64,000 nucleotides of DNA. Origin: Alphaproteobacteria bacterium (GTDB taxonomy: Bacteria; Pseudomonadota; Alphaproteobacteria; Rs-D84). A program made the position numbers and the translations under genes. Shown piece after piece: positions 41,778 through 50,433 of the stretch. Numbering within the stretch: position 1 is the stretch's first letter; every line of letters begins with the position of its first letter. Where the stretch lies: the NCBI GenBank assembly GCA_017409215.1, contig JAFQTD010000023.1:1-64000 (forward strand), given 5' to 3'. The notes below the pieces were generated by a model. That model did not search any database, had not been told where the DNA came from, and saw nothing but the letters and a program-made list of their open reading frames with translations.

Positions 41778-43656
41778 CAGTTTTATAGTCTGGGCCTTTG
41801 CAGAGGGGTTCAAGCCTGATCCTGAATTGACAGTCAGCGAATGGGCGGACGAGAACAGATACCTGTCCAGCATTGCATCAAGCGAGCCAGGTCGTTGGAA
41901 TACCGCACGCACACCATACCTGAAAGAAATCATGGATGCACTGTCACCGCACGATCCGTGCGAAAAAGTGGTGTTTATGAAAGGGGCTCAAGTTGGTGGA
42001 ACCGAATGCGGAAACAATTGGATGGGTTTTTGCATATGTAATGCACCAGGCCCGATGCTGATTGTAAATCCAACAACGGAAACGGCAAAGCGCACATCAC
42101 GCATGCGTATAGATCCGGCAATTGAACATTGTCCGGCATTGCGTGAAAAAATCAAAAGCCCACGGTCCAGGGACAGCGGCAACACAACACTTATGAAAGA
42201 GTTTCCAGGTGGGATTTTAATCCTTACCGGTGCGAATTCAGCGGTGGGACTGCGTTCTATGCCTGTTCGGTACCTGTTCCTAGACGAGGTAGACGGCTAC
42301 CCCGATGAGGCCAGTACCGAGGGCGATCCGGTGGACTTGGCAATTCAACGAACTGCCACATTTAACAACAAGAAAATATTCGTGGTGTCCACCCCGACAA
42401 TCAAAGATGCCAGCCGTATTGAGCAGGCATTCTTGGAGGGGGACCAACGGTATTACTATGTGCCATGTCCGCATTGTGGACACTTTCAAGTGCTGCGCTG
42501 GCGGAACGTGGTATTTGACCCAAAAAACCTGACCGAGGCAACATACAGATGCGAAGAATGCAACATATTATGGCACGACTGGCAAAAGGACGAAATCCTG
42601 CGGAAAGGCAAATGGATTGCAACCAACCCCAATGGCAACAAAGGGGTTGTTTCATTTCGTCTGTCGTCTTTGTATTCGCCGCATGGCTGGACATCATGGA
42701 CCGCAATTGCGAGAGAATTTTTGGATTCTAAGGATGACCCATCACGACTGCAGGTATGGACCAACACCAAGCTTGCAGAAACATGGGAAGACATGGCCGG
42801 AACCCAGATAGACCCAACCAGCCTGATGGTACGCAAAGAAAAATGGGGGCCAGAATTACCACCGCAGGTTGTGATATTGACCTGTGGGGTAGACGTTCAG
42901 GACAACCGATTAGAGGTCGAAATCGTTGGCTGGGGACGTGGCGAAGAATCCTGGTCAATCGATTACCAAATCCTGTATGGGGATCCAAGTACACCCGAGC
43001 TGTGGGCGCAGCTGGACGAAGTCCTTAGCCGCAAATACATACACAGCAAAGAGGTGCCAGACCTGACAGTGGCCGCAACCTGCGTGGACAGTGGTGGACA
43101 CTATACGGACTATGTAATCAATTACTGCTATGCCAGAAGATTGCATGGTGTCTGGGCCATCAAAGGGGTTGGTGGTGTTGGTAAACCAATCTGGCCGGCA
43201 ACGGCAAGTAAGAGCCACAACACCAAAAAGCCTGTTTATCTGATTGGTGTAAACGATGCCAAGGACATACTGATGCGCCGTCTGCATCTTGAAGACAGCA
43301 GCGGTCCAGGTGTCTGGCATTTTCCATCAGACCGTCAGGTCGAATGGTTCGAACAGATCACCAACGAGGTAGCACGCAAAAAGCTGTCCAAGGGCCGCCT
43401 GATACGTGAATGGACCCCACGCAAAGAGGGAGTCCGAACCGAGGGCCTGGACTGTCGTGTGTATGCGTATGCAGCACTTCGTGGTCTGGTCCGCAACTAT
43501 CGTATGAACCTGGACCTTGGTGCAGACAAACTGGCCGAGGTTCGCATGAAAACAACACGGAAACCTGTGGTAACGCAACCGGAACACCCCGAACAACCGG
43601 CACCGGTGCAGTTTATCCCACGTGGCCGAACAGTTCGCAGCAGAGGTATTGAATGA
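41758..43656 (+). CDS. Terminase large subunit, lambda gpA type
   Basis: DNA-packaging ATPase and nuclease of 632 aa. ATPase part: KGAQVGGTECGNNW (Walker A variant) and YLFLDEVDGYPDEAS (Walker B). A zinc-knuckle-like pair CPHCGHF...CEECN follows. Nuclease region: ILTCGVDVQDNRLEVEIVGWG and VAATCVDSGGHYTDYV with the acidic residues. Full length compared with lambda gpA (641 aa). The gene is intact, although the prophage lacks its capsid genes. Confidence 0.92.
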   Translation: MLELNPDSFIVWAFAEGFKPDPELTVSEWADENRYLSSIASSEPGRWNTARTPYLKEIMDALSPHDPCEKVVFMKGAQVGGTECGNNWMGFCICNAPGPMLIVNPTTETAKRTSRMRIDPAIEHCPALREKIKSPRSRDSGNTTLMKEFPGGILILTGANSAVGLRSMPVRYLFLDEVDGYPDEASTEGDPVDLAIQRTATFNNKKIFVVSTPTIKDASRIEQAFLEGDQRYYYVPCPHCGHFQVLRWRNVVFDPKNLTEATYRCEECNILWHDWQKDEILRKGKWIATNPNGNKGVVSFRLSSLYSPHGWTSWTAIAREFLDSKDDPSRLQVWTNTKLAETWEDMAGTQIDPTSLMVRKEKWGPELPPQVVILTCGVDVQDNRLEVEIVGWGRGEESWSIDYQILYGDPSTPELWAQLDEVLSRKYIHSKEVPDLTVAATCVDSGGHYTDYVINYCYARRLHGVWAIKGVGGVGKPIWPATASKSHNTKKPVYLIGVNDAKDILMRRLHLEDSSGPGVWHFPSDRQVEWFEQITNEVARKKLSKGRLIREWTPRKEGVRTEGLDCRVYAYAALRGLVRNYRMNLDLGADKLAEVRMKTTRKPVVTQPEHPEQPAPVQFIPRGRTVRSRGIE

Positions 43657-43868
43657 CAGTAAAAATAAAGACATTTGAAGAACAACTGGCCGAGGTACAA
43701 CATGCAATCACGGACATTCTGACCGGTGCGCAAGAGGCATCATATAACGGCCAGAAAGTTCGCAAGGCAGACCTGATTGCGCTTCAGGCACGTGAGGAAT
43801 ATCTGCAAAAGAAAGTCGCAAGCAACAGACGTGGCGGCATCCGTGTTCGTGGTGCAACCCCAGCATAA
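43653..43868 (+). CDS. Head-tail joining protein, gpW-like
   Basis: Protein of 71 aa, KTFEEQLAEVQHAITDILTGAQEASYNGQKVRKADLIALQAREEYLQKKV, matching lambda gpW in length and in the YNGQxVRKADL-type loop. It overlaps the terminase gene by 4 nt. In lambda the portal gene follows directly; here a cytosine methyltransferase gene is inserted between them. Confidence 0.8.
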   Translation: MTVKIKTFEEQLAEVQHAITDILTGAQEASYNGQKVRKADLIALQAREEYLQKKVASNRRGGIRVRGATPA

Positions 43869-43879
43869 AGGCAAGTGAA

Positions 43880-44956
43880 ATGAAAAAAGGAATTACATAC
43901 TTAGACCTGTTTTCAGGTATAGGAGGATTTGCATTAGGTTTAGAAAAAAGTGGTGTGAAAATAAAACACCACTTTTTTAGTGAAATTGACCCATATGCAA
44001 TCAAGTTATATCAACAAAAATTTCCAAAAGCAAAAGGACTAGGAGATGTCGCAACAATTAAATCTTTTTCAGAACTCGGCCACATCGATCTTATTACGTT
44101 CGGCTTCCCGTGCCAAGATCTTTCAATTGCTGGCAAAGGGAAAGGGTTTGACGGAACAAGAAGTAGCCTGTTTTATGAGGCAACACGAATTGTCAGGGAA
44201 ACAAAACCAACACATTTTATCTTTGAGAATGTTAAAGGATTGCTCTCACACGACAATGGGCGGACTTTTGAAAAGGTCTTGCAAGAAATTGCCGACATTG
44301 GGCTTTATGACTGCGAATGGCAACTTGTTAATACAAAGTGGTTTCTACCCCAAAATAGAGAACGTATTTACTTTATCGGACATCTTAGAGGAAAATCCGG
44401 ACCAAAAGTATTTCCTATCACAGCAAGTTCTGTCGAGGCTTCTGGGGTATCAAGACAGTATGCTAACACCATTACTACAAGGTACGGAACAGGAGTCAGT
44501 AACGGAGCGTATGTTGCTGAGAGTCAACTCGTACAGAAAACCAAAAGAAATTCGCAAGGGACAAGAATAAACAGCATATTTGGAAATAGCACATGTTTAA
44601 CTGCGTCTTCTGGCGGATTGGGCAAACATACAGGCTTATATGCTGTGAGAGCAATATTAACACCCGATAGGATTAAAAAAAGACAGAATGGCAGAAGAGT
44701 GAAAGATATTGGCGAGCCTGCGTTTACCTTAACCACTCAAGATAGGCATGGAATAATCATACCAGCAGAAATGGATGATTGTCCACAGTTCAAGGGTTTG
44801 GCTGTCAGAAAACTGACCCCACTTGAATGTGAAAGACTTCAAGGTTTCCCTGATGGGTGGACTGCGGGTTTCTCAGATAATCAGCGATATAAAATGCTTG
44901 GTAATGCAGTTAGTGTTCCATTACCAACTTTAATTTTCAACAGGTTGTACTCATGA
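43880..44956 (+). CDS. DNA (cytosine-5)-methyltransferase
   Basis: C5 methyltransferase of 358 aa. Motif I TYLDLFSGIGGFALGL, motif IV GFPCQDLSIAGKG with the nucleophile Cys 78, motif VI ENVKGLL, motif VIII QNRERIYFIG, and the closing LTPLECERLQGFPDGWT plus MLGNAVSVPL. The target-recognition region (about 190-290) is long enough for a specific site. It stands between gpW and portal, is AT-richer than either, and overlaps the portal start by 4 nt. No cognate restriction endonuclease is seen, so it is an orphan or phage-borne antirestriction enzyme. Confidence 0.92.
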   Translation: MKKGITYLDLFSGIGGFALGLEKSGVKIKHHFFSEIDPYAIKLYQQKFPKAKGLGDVATIKSFSELGHIDLITFGFPCQDLSIAGKGKGFDGTRSSLFYEATRIVRETKPTHFIFENVKGLLSHDNGRTFEKVLQEIADIGLYDCEWQLVNTKWFLPQNRERIYFIGHLRGKSGPKVFPITASSVEASGVSRQYANTITTRYGTGVSNGAYVAESQLVQKTKRNSQGTRINSIFGNSTCLTASSGGLGKHTGLYAVRAILTPDRIKKRQNGRRVKDIGEPAFTLTTQDRHGIIIPAEMDDCPQFKGLAVRKLTPLECERLQGFPDGWTAGFSDNQRYKMLGNAVSVPLPTLIFNRLYS

Positions 44957-46383
44957 AGAAAATCACATTACCACCACAGAACTTTTTTGACAAAGCAATC
45001 AGCTGGATATCACCACAGGCCGGACTGAAAAGATGGCAGGCACGAACCCAGATGGCAATCATGGGTGGATACACCGGTGCCAGCAAGAAACGCAGACAGA
45101 CCCAGACCTGGAACCCAGCAATGGGATCCGGCGACAATGTATCGCTGGACGATTTACCTGTTCTACGAGATCGCAGTCGGGATTTGCTCCGTAATGCTCC
45201 CCTGGCAGTTGGGGCGGTCAGCACCGTTGTGACCAATGTTGTGGGAACTGGACTGAAACCCCAGGCACACATTGACCGCACGATACTGAAACAGTACCTG
45301 AAAACTGATGAGGCAATGGAGGCGTGGGAAAACAAAGCGGAACGAATATTCCAAGTCTGGGCAGAAAGTCGGGATTGCGATATCACACGTGGCCAGACTT
45401 TTGCAGAAATGCAGGCACTGGTCCTGCGTTCCTGCCTGGAATCTGGGGACGTGTTTGTGCTGCGGAAATACAAAGAAAGGGTTGGCAACGCATTTGGCAC
45501 ATCAGTACAAATCATAGAGGCAGACCGTGTCGCAGATCCCACCAACTGTAATGACAACATCATCGCAGGGGTTGAGATAGATACAGACGGCGCACCGGTG
45601 GCATACCACGTTGCAAACCGACACCCTGATGACCACGACAAAGGAACATTGTCCTATGCACGTGTGCCGGCATTTGATAACAGCGGAATCCGCCAGATGC
45701 TGCACATATTCACACGGAACAGACCAGGAATGACACGTGGCATACCATACCTGGCACCGGTTATTGAAAGCCTGAAACAACTGGACCGATATACCGAGGC
45801 CGAAATCATGGCAGCCGTCATATCGTCAATGTTCACAATCTTTGTGAAAACCGAGAGTGATGAGGGGCTAAAACCGATGGTGCCGATGGGTGCAGAAGAC
45901 ACAGCACCGGCACGCAACAGCGACTATAAATTGTCCCCTGGGGCAATCCTGGACCTGCAACCCAACGAGGCAATTGAGATCGCAGATCCCAAGCGGCCCA
46001 ACCAGGCATTTGACGGCTTTGTACAATCAATTCTGCGACAAATCGGGGTTGCGCTGGAACTGCCGTTTGAAATCCTTATCAAGCATTTCACCGCCAGTTA
46101 TTCAGCCGCACAGGCAGCACTGGTCGAGGCTTGGAAGACATTCAGTAGCAGACGAAAATGGATGGCATCACAATTCTGCCAACCCATCTATGAAATGGTC
46201 ATAACCGAGGCAATCGCCCGAGGATACCTGGATGCACCAGGGTTCTTTTCAGACCCATTTGTGCGTGCAGCATACCTGGGTGCGGAATGGATTGGGCCAC
46301 CAAGGGGCCAGATTGACCAGTTGAAAGAAATACGTGCCGCAGCATATCGTGTGAATCTGGGCGTATCAACGCTATCAACATGA
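44953..46383 (+). CDS. Phage portal protein, lambda gpB type, C-terminus truncated
   Basis: Portal protein of 476 aa forming the DNA entry ring of the head. Family blocks: LRNAPLAVGAVSTVVTNVVGTGLKPQ, RQMLHIFTRNRPGMTRGIPYLAPVI, FDGFVQSILRQIGVALELPFEILIKHFTASYSAAQAALVEAWK. It ends at VNLGVSTLST, where lambda-type portals normally continue after 'GxST' for another 20-40 residues. The stop overlaps the ATG of a tape-measure fragment. The end therefore marks a deletion junction. Confidence 0.88.
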   Translation: MKKITLPPQNFFDKAISWISPQAGLKRWQARTQMAIMGGYTGASKKRRQTQTWNPAMGSGDNVSLDDLPVLRDRSRDLLRNAPLAVGAVSTVVTNVVGTGLKPQAHIDRTILKQYLKTDEAMEAWENKAERIFQVWAESRDCDITRGQTFAEMQALVLRSCLESGDVFVLRKYKERVGNAFGTSVQIIEADRVADPTNCNDNIIAGVEIDTDGAPVAYHVANRHPDDHDKGTLSYARVPAFDNSGIRQMLHIFTRNRPGMTRGIPYLAPVIESLKQLDRYTEAEIMAAVISSMFTIFVKTESDEGLKPMVPMGAEDTAPARNSDYKLSPGAILDLQPNEAIEIADPKRPNQAFDGFVQSILRQIGVALELPFEILIKHFTASYSAAQAALVEAWKTFSSRRKWMASQFCQPIYEMVITEAIARGYLDAPGFFSDPFVRAAYLGAEWIGPPRGQIDQLKEIRAAAYRVNLGVSTLST

Positions 46384-47573
46384 TGGCCAGCCGCTTGAAA
46401 CTGATACCGGTGTCCAGCGGTGCCGCACGTGATGCCTTTGACCAGCTAGGCATATCAATGGAACATTATACCGAACTGGTGGAATCTGGCAAAGGAACTG
46501 AGGCAATGCTGACGGTGCTTGAGGCACTGACCAAAGTCCAAGGTGTAAAGCGTTCCCAGATCATGAAAGACATGTTTGGCGAGAATGCAAATCGCCACAT
46601 CAATTCATTGGTTGAGGGGCTGGACACACTGAAAGCAAACCTGCACCTGGTTGCAAATGAAACCGAGTATGCCGGATCAATGCAGCGTGAATTCGCAGCA
46701 CGATCCGCCACAACGGAAAACAACCTGCAACTGTTAAAGAACCAGATGGCGGTTCTGGCAACGAATGTTGGTGCAACATTACTGCCGGCAATCAACAGCG
46801 TTGTTGGCATATTCGGCAAAGCAGCCAGCAGTCTGGCTGAATTTGCAGAAAAGCACCCGACACTGGTCAAATACATTGGCCTGGCGGTGGCAGGCATGAC
46901 ATCGTTCAAGATTGCATCGTTTGCACTGGGGTATGGGTTCACATTCCTCAAAGGCGGTGCGCTGGCCATCATCGGGGTATTCAGCAAGGTTAAGACGATA
47001 TTCTCAGTTGCCAAGATAGCATTGGGGGCTGTGATACCGGTTATCAAAGCGGTTGGGACGGCTTTCCTGACCAATCCGGTGGGGCTGATAATCACAGGGA
47101 TTGCAGTCGGGGCCGCACTGATAATCAAATACTGGAAACCGATATCCGCATTCTTCAAGCGGTTATTTGAGCCAGTGGTTCAGGTTTTCAAGCAGGTATG
47201 GAACTGGATCACAAACCTGTGGGAAAAAGCCAAGAACATATTCAACGGCGTAAAAGAATGGGTCAAAGACAGTTGGGTGGGGAAAGCCTGGAATTGGGCT
47301 TTTGGCGATGACGAAGAAGAAACAGAAAAACCGCCAAAGGTTGGCGATACTGTATCCGTCATCAACGAAATGACCAATGCCGCAGCACCGGTTGAACTGC
47401 CACAATCCAAGATATCCAGCAACAACACATCAAGTGTGGCGATATCGGCACCCATAACAATAAACGCAGCACCTGGCATGTCGGCCGAAGACGTTGCCGC
47501 AGCCGTCCAGACAGAACTGAATAATCGTGAAAACCAGGCAACACGGCGAACACGCAGTGCAAACTATGACTAA
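46380..47573 (+). pseudogene. Tail tape measure protein, C-terminal fragment
   Basis: 397 aa corresponding to the C-terminal part of a P2 gpT/TP901-type tape measure. It begins MMASRLKLIPVSSGAARDAFDQLGI, which in full proteins lies well inside the sequence, and continues with LLKNQMAVLATNVGATLLPAINSVV and several hydrophobic segments (about 160-255). The N-terminal half and all genes between portal and tape measure are gone. ATCAAC occurs twice at the junction (46365-46370, 46374-46379). The frame is open and overlaps the portal by 4 nt, so a protein may still be made, but a functional tail is unlikely. Confidence 0.8.
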
Positions 47574-47583
47574 GGGATAAACA

Positions 47584-48081
47584 ATGGCAATCGGGGACTT
47601 ACTGAAATCAGTTGGTGGGGATATGAACCTGAACTCGGCCCTGGACATCAACATGATGATGATTCTGGGGGCGTACAGGTTCTGTATATCCAATGCAGCA
47701 TACCAGAGCCTTAGCCGGTCAACCGAATACAACTGGGCGGAACAAGAACGGTTGGGATCAGGACCGGCTTTGCAGTTTGTTGGTGCCGGCCCAGAAAAGA
47801 TTAGCCTGCATGGGGAAATATATCCGCACTTCAAAGGCGGTCTGCGCCAGGTAACACTGATGCGTGCCGAGGCCGGACTGGGAATCCCCCTGATGCTGAT
47901 ATCGGGTAATGGAATGGCGTTTGGCCGATGGTGCATAACCAGCATCAGCGAAGACCAGACATATTTCCTAAAAGACGGAACCGCACGCAAGATATCGTTT
48001 TCAATAACCCTGCAGAAATACGGCGAAGAAACACAGGCCGGTGCGCTGGGGATCGTTCAACAAGTGGTGGGTGCATTATGA
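47584..48081 (+). CDS. Phage tail protein U-like (P2 gpU)
   Basis: Protein of 165 aa. FCISNAAYQSLSRSTEYNWAEQERLGSGPALQFVGAGPEKISLHGEIYPHF and MLISGNGMAFGRWCITSISEDQTYFLKDGTARKISFSITLQKYG follow the P2 gpU pattern. In P2 it terminates the tail tube. Gene order T-U-X-D is that of P2. The stop overlaps the next start by 4 nt. Confidence 0.88.
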   Translation: MAIGDLLKSVGGDMNLNSALDINMMMILGAYRFCISNAAYQSLSRSTEYNWAEQERLGSGPALQFVGAGPEKISLHGEIYPHFKGGLRQVTLMRAEAGLGIPLMLISGNGMAFGRWCITSISEDQTYFLKDGTARKISFSITLQKYGEETQAGALGIVQQVVGAL

Positions 48082-48284
48082 CAATTTACACAAGTAAAGA
48101 TGGCGAAACCCTGGACTATATCGTCTGGAAACATTATGGCAAGACCGCCGGTATCCTGGAACAGGTTCTGGTCCAGAACCGGCATCTGGCCGGATATGAT
48201 GCGGTCCTGCCGGCAGGCGTTCAAATAACACTGCCCGACATAGTCCAAGACACAAACAAGCAGAAGATAAAGATGTGGCAATGA
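48078..48284 (+). CDS. Phage tail protein X-like (P2 gpX)
   Basis: Protein of 68 aa with a LysM-like fold: YTSKDGETLDYIVWKHYGKT...VLVQNRHLAGYDAVLPAGVQITLPD. P2 gpX is a baseplate/tail component of this size. Flanked by gpU- and gpD-like genes with 4-nt overlaps on both sides, the standard P2 order. Confidence 0.85.
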   Translation: MTIYTSKDGETLDYIVWKHYGKTAGILEQVLVQNRHLAGYDAVLPAGVQITLPDIVQDTNKQKIKMWQ

Positions 48285-49264
48285 AACCGAAATACAAAAT
48301 CATTGCGGACGATAACGACATAACCGAACTGATACATAGCCGTCTGATATCGCTAAGTATCAGCGATGAAATCGGAATTGTGTCCGATACGATGACAATG
48401 GAACTGGACGATAGGGATTCAGCATTCGCACTGCCATCGTCTGGTGCCGTGCTAAGTGTTGCGATGGGGTATGACGAACTGTACCCGATGGGACAGTTTG
48501 TTGCAGATGAAATAGAACTGAACGCATCGCCCCAGACATTAACCATAACCGCACGTGCATCAAACTCAAACCTGCACGACATGGGGGAATTCAAAGCCCC
48601 AAAGACGGAATCCTGGGACAAGAAAACCCTGACCAACATCGTGCAGACCATCGCCGGCAGGTATGGTATAACGGCTGCCATATCTGCCACCTTTGCAGGC
48701 ATTCAGATTGACCACGTGGATCAGACCGAAGAAAGCGATTGCGCATTTATCCAAAGGTTGGCCAGCGAATACGGCGCAGCAATCAAGATTGCAGGCGGCA
48801 AACTGATGTTTATAGATCCGCTGACTGGCAAATTCCCAGACGGATCGCCATTGCCAACGATTCCGGTAACAACAGTATCCAGCATGCGCCTGCGGATAAC
48901 GGAAAGGAATAAATACGGAAAAGTATCGGCAAAATACTATGACGTGAACAAAGCCGAAGAGCAAGAAATCACAGTTGGCACATCATCACCAACATACCAA
49001 CTAAGGGACACATACAGCAATCAGCAACAGGCACAACTGCAGGCCCAGGCCAAACTGAATGAAATAGCAGATGGCACATACGCACTGACAGTTGAAATGC
49101 CAGGCAACCCAATGTTGGGGGCAGAAAGTGTGATTGATATACAGGTTGGACGGACTGAATTCAGGGGCAAGTGGGTAATCAAATCCTGCCGGCACACAAT
49201 GAACAGTTCTGGCTATAAAACCAGTATAGAGGCAACCAGACCAAGGGAGGCAACCGATGGTTAA
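48281..49264 (+). CDS. Late control / tail protein D-like (P2 gpD)
   Basis: Baseplate hub protein of 327 aa (start ATG 48281 overlapping gpX; a GTG at 48275 is an alternative). Typical blocks: LISLSISDEIGIVSDTMTMELDDRDSAF, LTITARASNSNLHDMGEFKAPKTESWDKKTL, EESDCAFIQRLASEYGAAIKI and KWVIKSCRHTMNSSGYKTSIEATRP. It is the last structural gene; no baseplate-wedge or tail-fibre genes follow, another sign that the prophage is incomplete. Confidence 0.88.
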   Translation: MKPKYKIIADDNDITELIHSRLISLSISDEIGIVSDTMTMELDDRDSAFALPSSGAVLSVAMGYDELYPMGQFVADEIELNASPQTLTITARASNSNLHDMGEFKAPKTESWDKKTLTNIVQTIAGRYGITAAISATFAGIQIDHVDQTEESDCAFIQRLASEYGAAIKIAGGKLMFIDPLTGKFPDGSPLPTIPVTTVSSMRLRITERNKYGKVSAKYYDVNKAEEQEITVGTSSPTYQLRDTYSNQQQAQLQAQAKLNEIADGTYALTVEMPGNPMLGAESVIDIQVGRTEFRGKWVIKSCRHTMNSSGYKTSIEATRPREATDG

Positions 49265-49499
49265 ACAACAAGAACGAGAGGGATTCAAGATGAGAGTGGA
49301 CGGCAGACTTTTGTATGGCTTGATGGCGGCATTGGTCGGCTTTGTGGTTCGTGCAGAATCACACCACGCATCAGTAAATACACGTCTGATGCAACTGGAA
49401 CACAGGACCGATACCCTGGAATCCGACCTAAAGATAATCAAGGAATCCCTGTACGAGATACGTGGGGACGTAAAAATCTTAATCAAAGGGGCAAACTGA
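49257..49499 (+). CDS. Small membrane protein with coiled coil, lysis-region (80 aa)
   Basis: One hydrophobic segment (LLYGLMAALVGFVVRA) is followed by a heptad-like region (NTRLMQLEHRTDTLESDLKIIKESLYEIRGDVKILI). The layout resembles phage proteins before the holin (XhlA-like). The start overlaps the tail gene by 8 nt. The role, perhaps accessory to the holin, is inferred from position. Confidence 0.55.
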   Translation: MVKQQEREGFKMRVDGRLLYGLMAALVGFVVRAESHHASVNTRLMQLEHRTDTLESDLKIIKESLYEIRGDVKILIKGAN

Positions 49500-49705
49500 T
49501 GAAAAACGCAATCACATACATAGCCAAGATATTCAGTGACAAGAACGGAAACCCATCTGCCAAACGATATGCGTGTGCATTATTCGGCATAACGGCAGTC
49601 GTGCTGGCAGCATGCGGATTTGGCGTTGAAATAGTCGCACTGTTCGTAGCGGCAGCACTGGGGGAAAACATAACAAGTTTATTCGAAAGAAAGGAAAAGA
49701 AATGA
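49499..49705 (+). CDS. Holin-like membrane protein (68 aa)
   Basis: Two hydrophobic segments (ALFGITAVVLAACGFGV and EIVALFVAAALG) and a charged tail (FERKEKK), as in small class II holins. Start overlaps the previous stop by one base; the next gene encodes a putative lysozyme-like enzyme, supporting a lysis role. Confidence 0.6.
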   Translation: MKNAITYIAKIFSDKNGNPSAKRYACALFGITAVVLAACGFGVEIVALFVAAALGENITSLFERKEKK

Positions 49706-50112
49706 AACGCAAACCACCAAGGGGAATAAGAAACAACAATCCAGGAAACATCAGATACACCGGCACACAATGGGCCGGTTTATCTTTGCCACCATCGGAC
49801 GGGGAGTTTTGCATATTTACAGAACCAAAATGGGGCATTCGTGCGCTGGCCAGGGTCTTGAAAGTATATCAAACCAAATACGGCATCTGCACAGTATCGG
49901 GCATAATCAGACGGTGGGCTCCATCATTTGAGAACGACACCGCAGCATACGTCAAAAGCGTGTGCCACCAAACCGGCTTTGGGTCCGGATCGGAACTGAA
50001 CCTGTTTGACAACGACACAATGTTGGCACTGGTAAAGGCCATCATTCAGCATGAAAACGGCCAGATGCCATACACCAAAGAACAACTGTTAGAGGGCATA
50101 CGATGCGCATAA
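49702..50112 (+). CDS. Phage virion/lysis muramidase-like protein
   Basis: Protein of 136 aa starting KRKPPRGIRNNNPGNIRYTGTQWAGL, the RGIRNNNPGNI signature of the P5-type virion transglycosylase/'structural protein' family. The rest (FTEPKWGIRALARVLKVYQTKYG, IIRRWAPSFENDTAAYVKSVCHQTG) fits too. Positioned between holin-like and spanin-like genes, it is likely the cell-wall-degrading enzyme. Overlaps both neighbours. Confidence 0.75.
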   Translation: MKRKPPRGIRNNNPGNIRYTGTQWAGLSLPPSDGEFCIFTEPKWGIRALARVLKVYQTKYGICTVSGIIRRWAPSFENDTAAYVKSVCHQTGFGSGSELNLFDNDTMLALVKAIIQHENGQMPYTKEQLLEGIRCA

Positions 50113-50324
50113 AAGAATATTGGAACAAATACAAAGCATACATAATCGCCGGTGCGGTTGCGCTGGCTTATTTAATCGGCATAAAGAAAGGAAAGACCAA
50201 TGAAAAAGCACGCCAGACTAAGACGGTTTTACAGAACGTACAAAGGGCTAATAAAGCTAGGGATTCTGTTGCTAATAATCCTGATGTTGTGCAGCGGTTG
50301 CACAAAAAATATAACAGGCGGTGA
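50103..50324 (+). CDS. Inner-membrane spanin-like protein (Rz-like)
   Basis: Protein of 73 aa with an N-terminal membrane segment (YIIAGAVALAYLIGIKKG) and a basic, helical periplasmic tail (NEKARQTKTVLQNVQRANKARDSV). A lipoprotein gene starts within it in another frame, the usual nested Rz/Rz1 arrangement. Together they would fuse inner and outer membranes at lysis. Confidence 0.65.
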   Translation: MRIKEYWNKYKAYIIAGAVALAYLIGIKKGKTNEKARQTKTVLQNVQRANKARDSVANNPDVVQRLHKKYNRR

Positions 50325-50433
50325 TTACTGCCTGTTATACCGTCCGATATATGCGGACTACACCAACGACACAGCCGAAACCATAGAACAAATAGATGCA
50401 AACAACATCGTCTATGACCGCCTGTGTGACTAA
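50200..50433 (+). CDS. Outer-membrane spanin-like lipoprotein (Rz1-like)
   Basis: Protein of 77 aa whose first half is encoded inside the i-spanin gene in a shifted frame. The hydrophobic signal ends in a lipobox LCSGC (Cys 34). The mature part GGDYCLLYRPIYADYTNDTAETIEQIDANNIVYDRLC matches a common phage o-spanin-like pattern. Its stop overlaps the end of the convergent PLD gene by 4 nt. Confidence 0.65.
   Translation: MKKHARLRRFYRTYKGLIKLGILLLIILMLCSGCTKNITGGDYCLLYRPIYADYTNDTAETIEQIDANNIVYDRLCD

Noticed and set aside
44046-44570. Long alternative reading frame within the cytosine methyltransferase gene
   Set aside because: It lies wholly inside a gene with all C5-methyltransferase motifs and has no recognisable domain.
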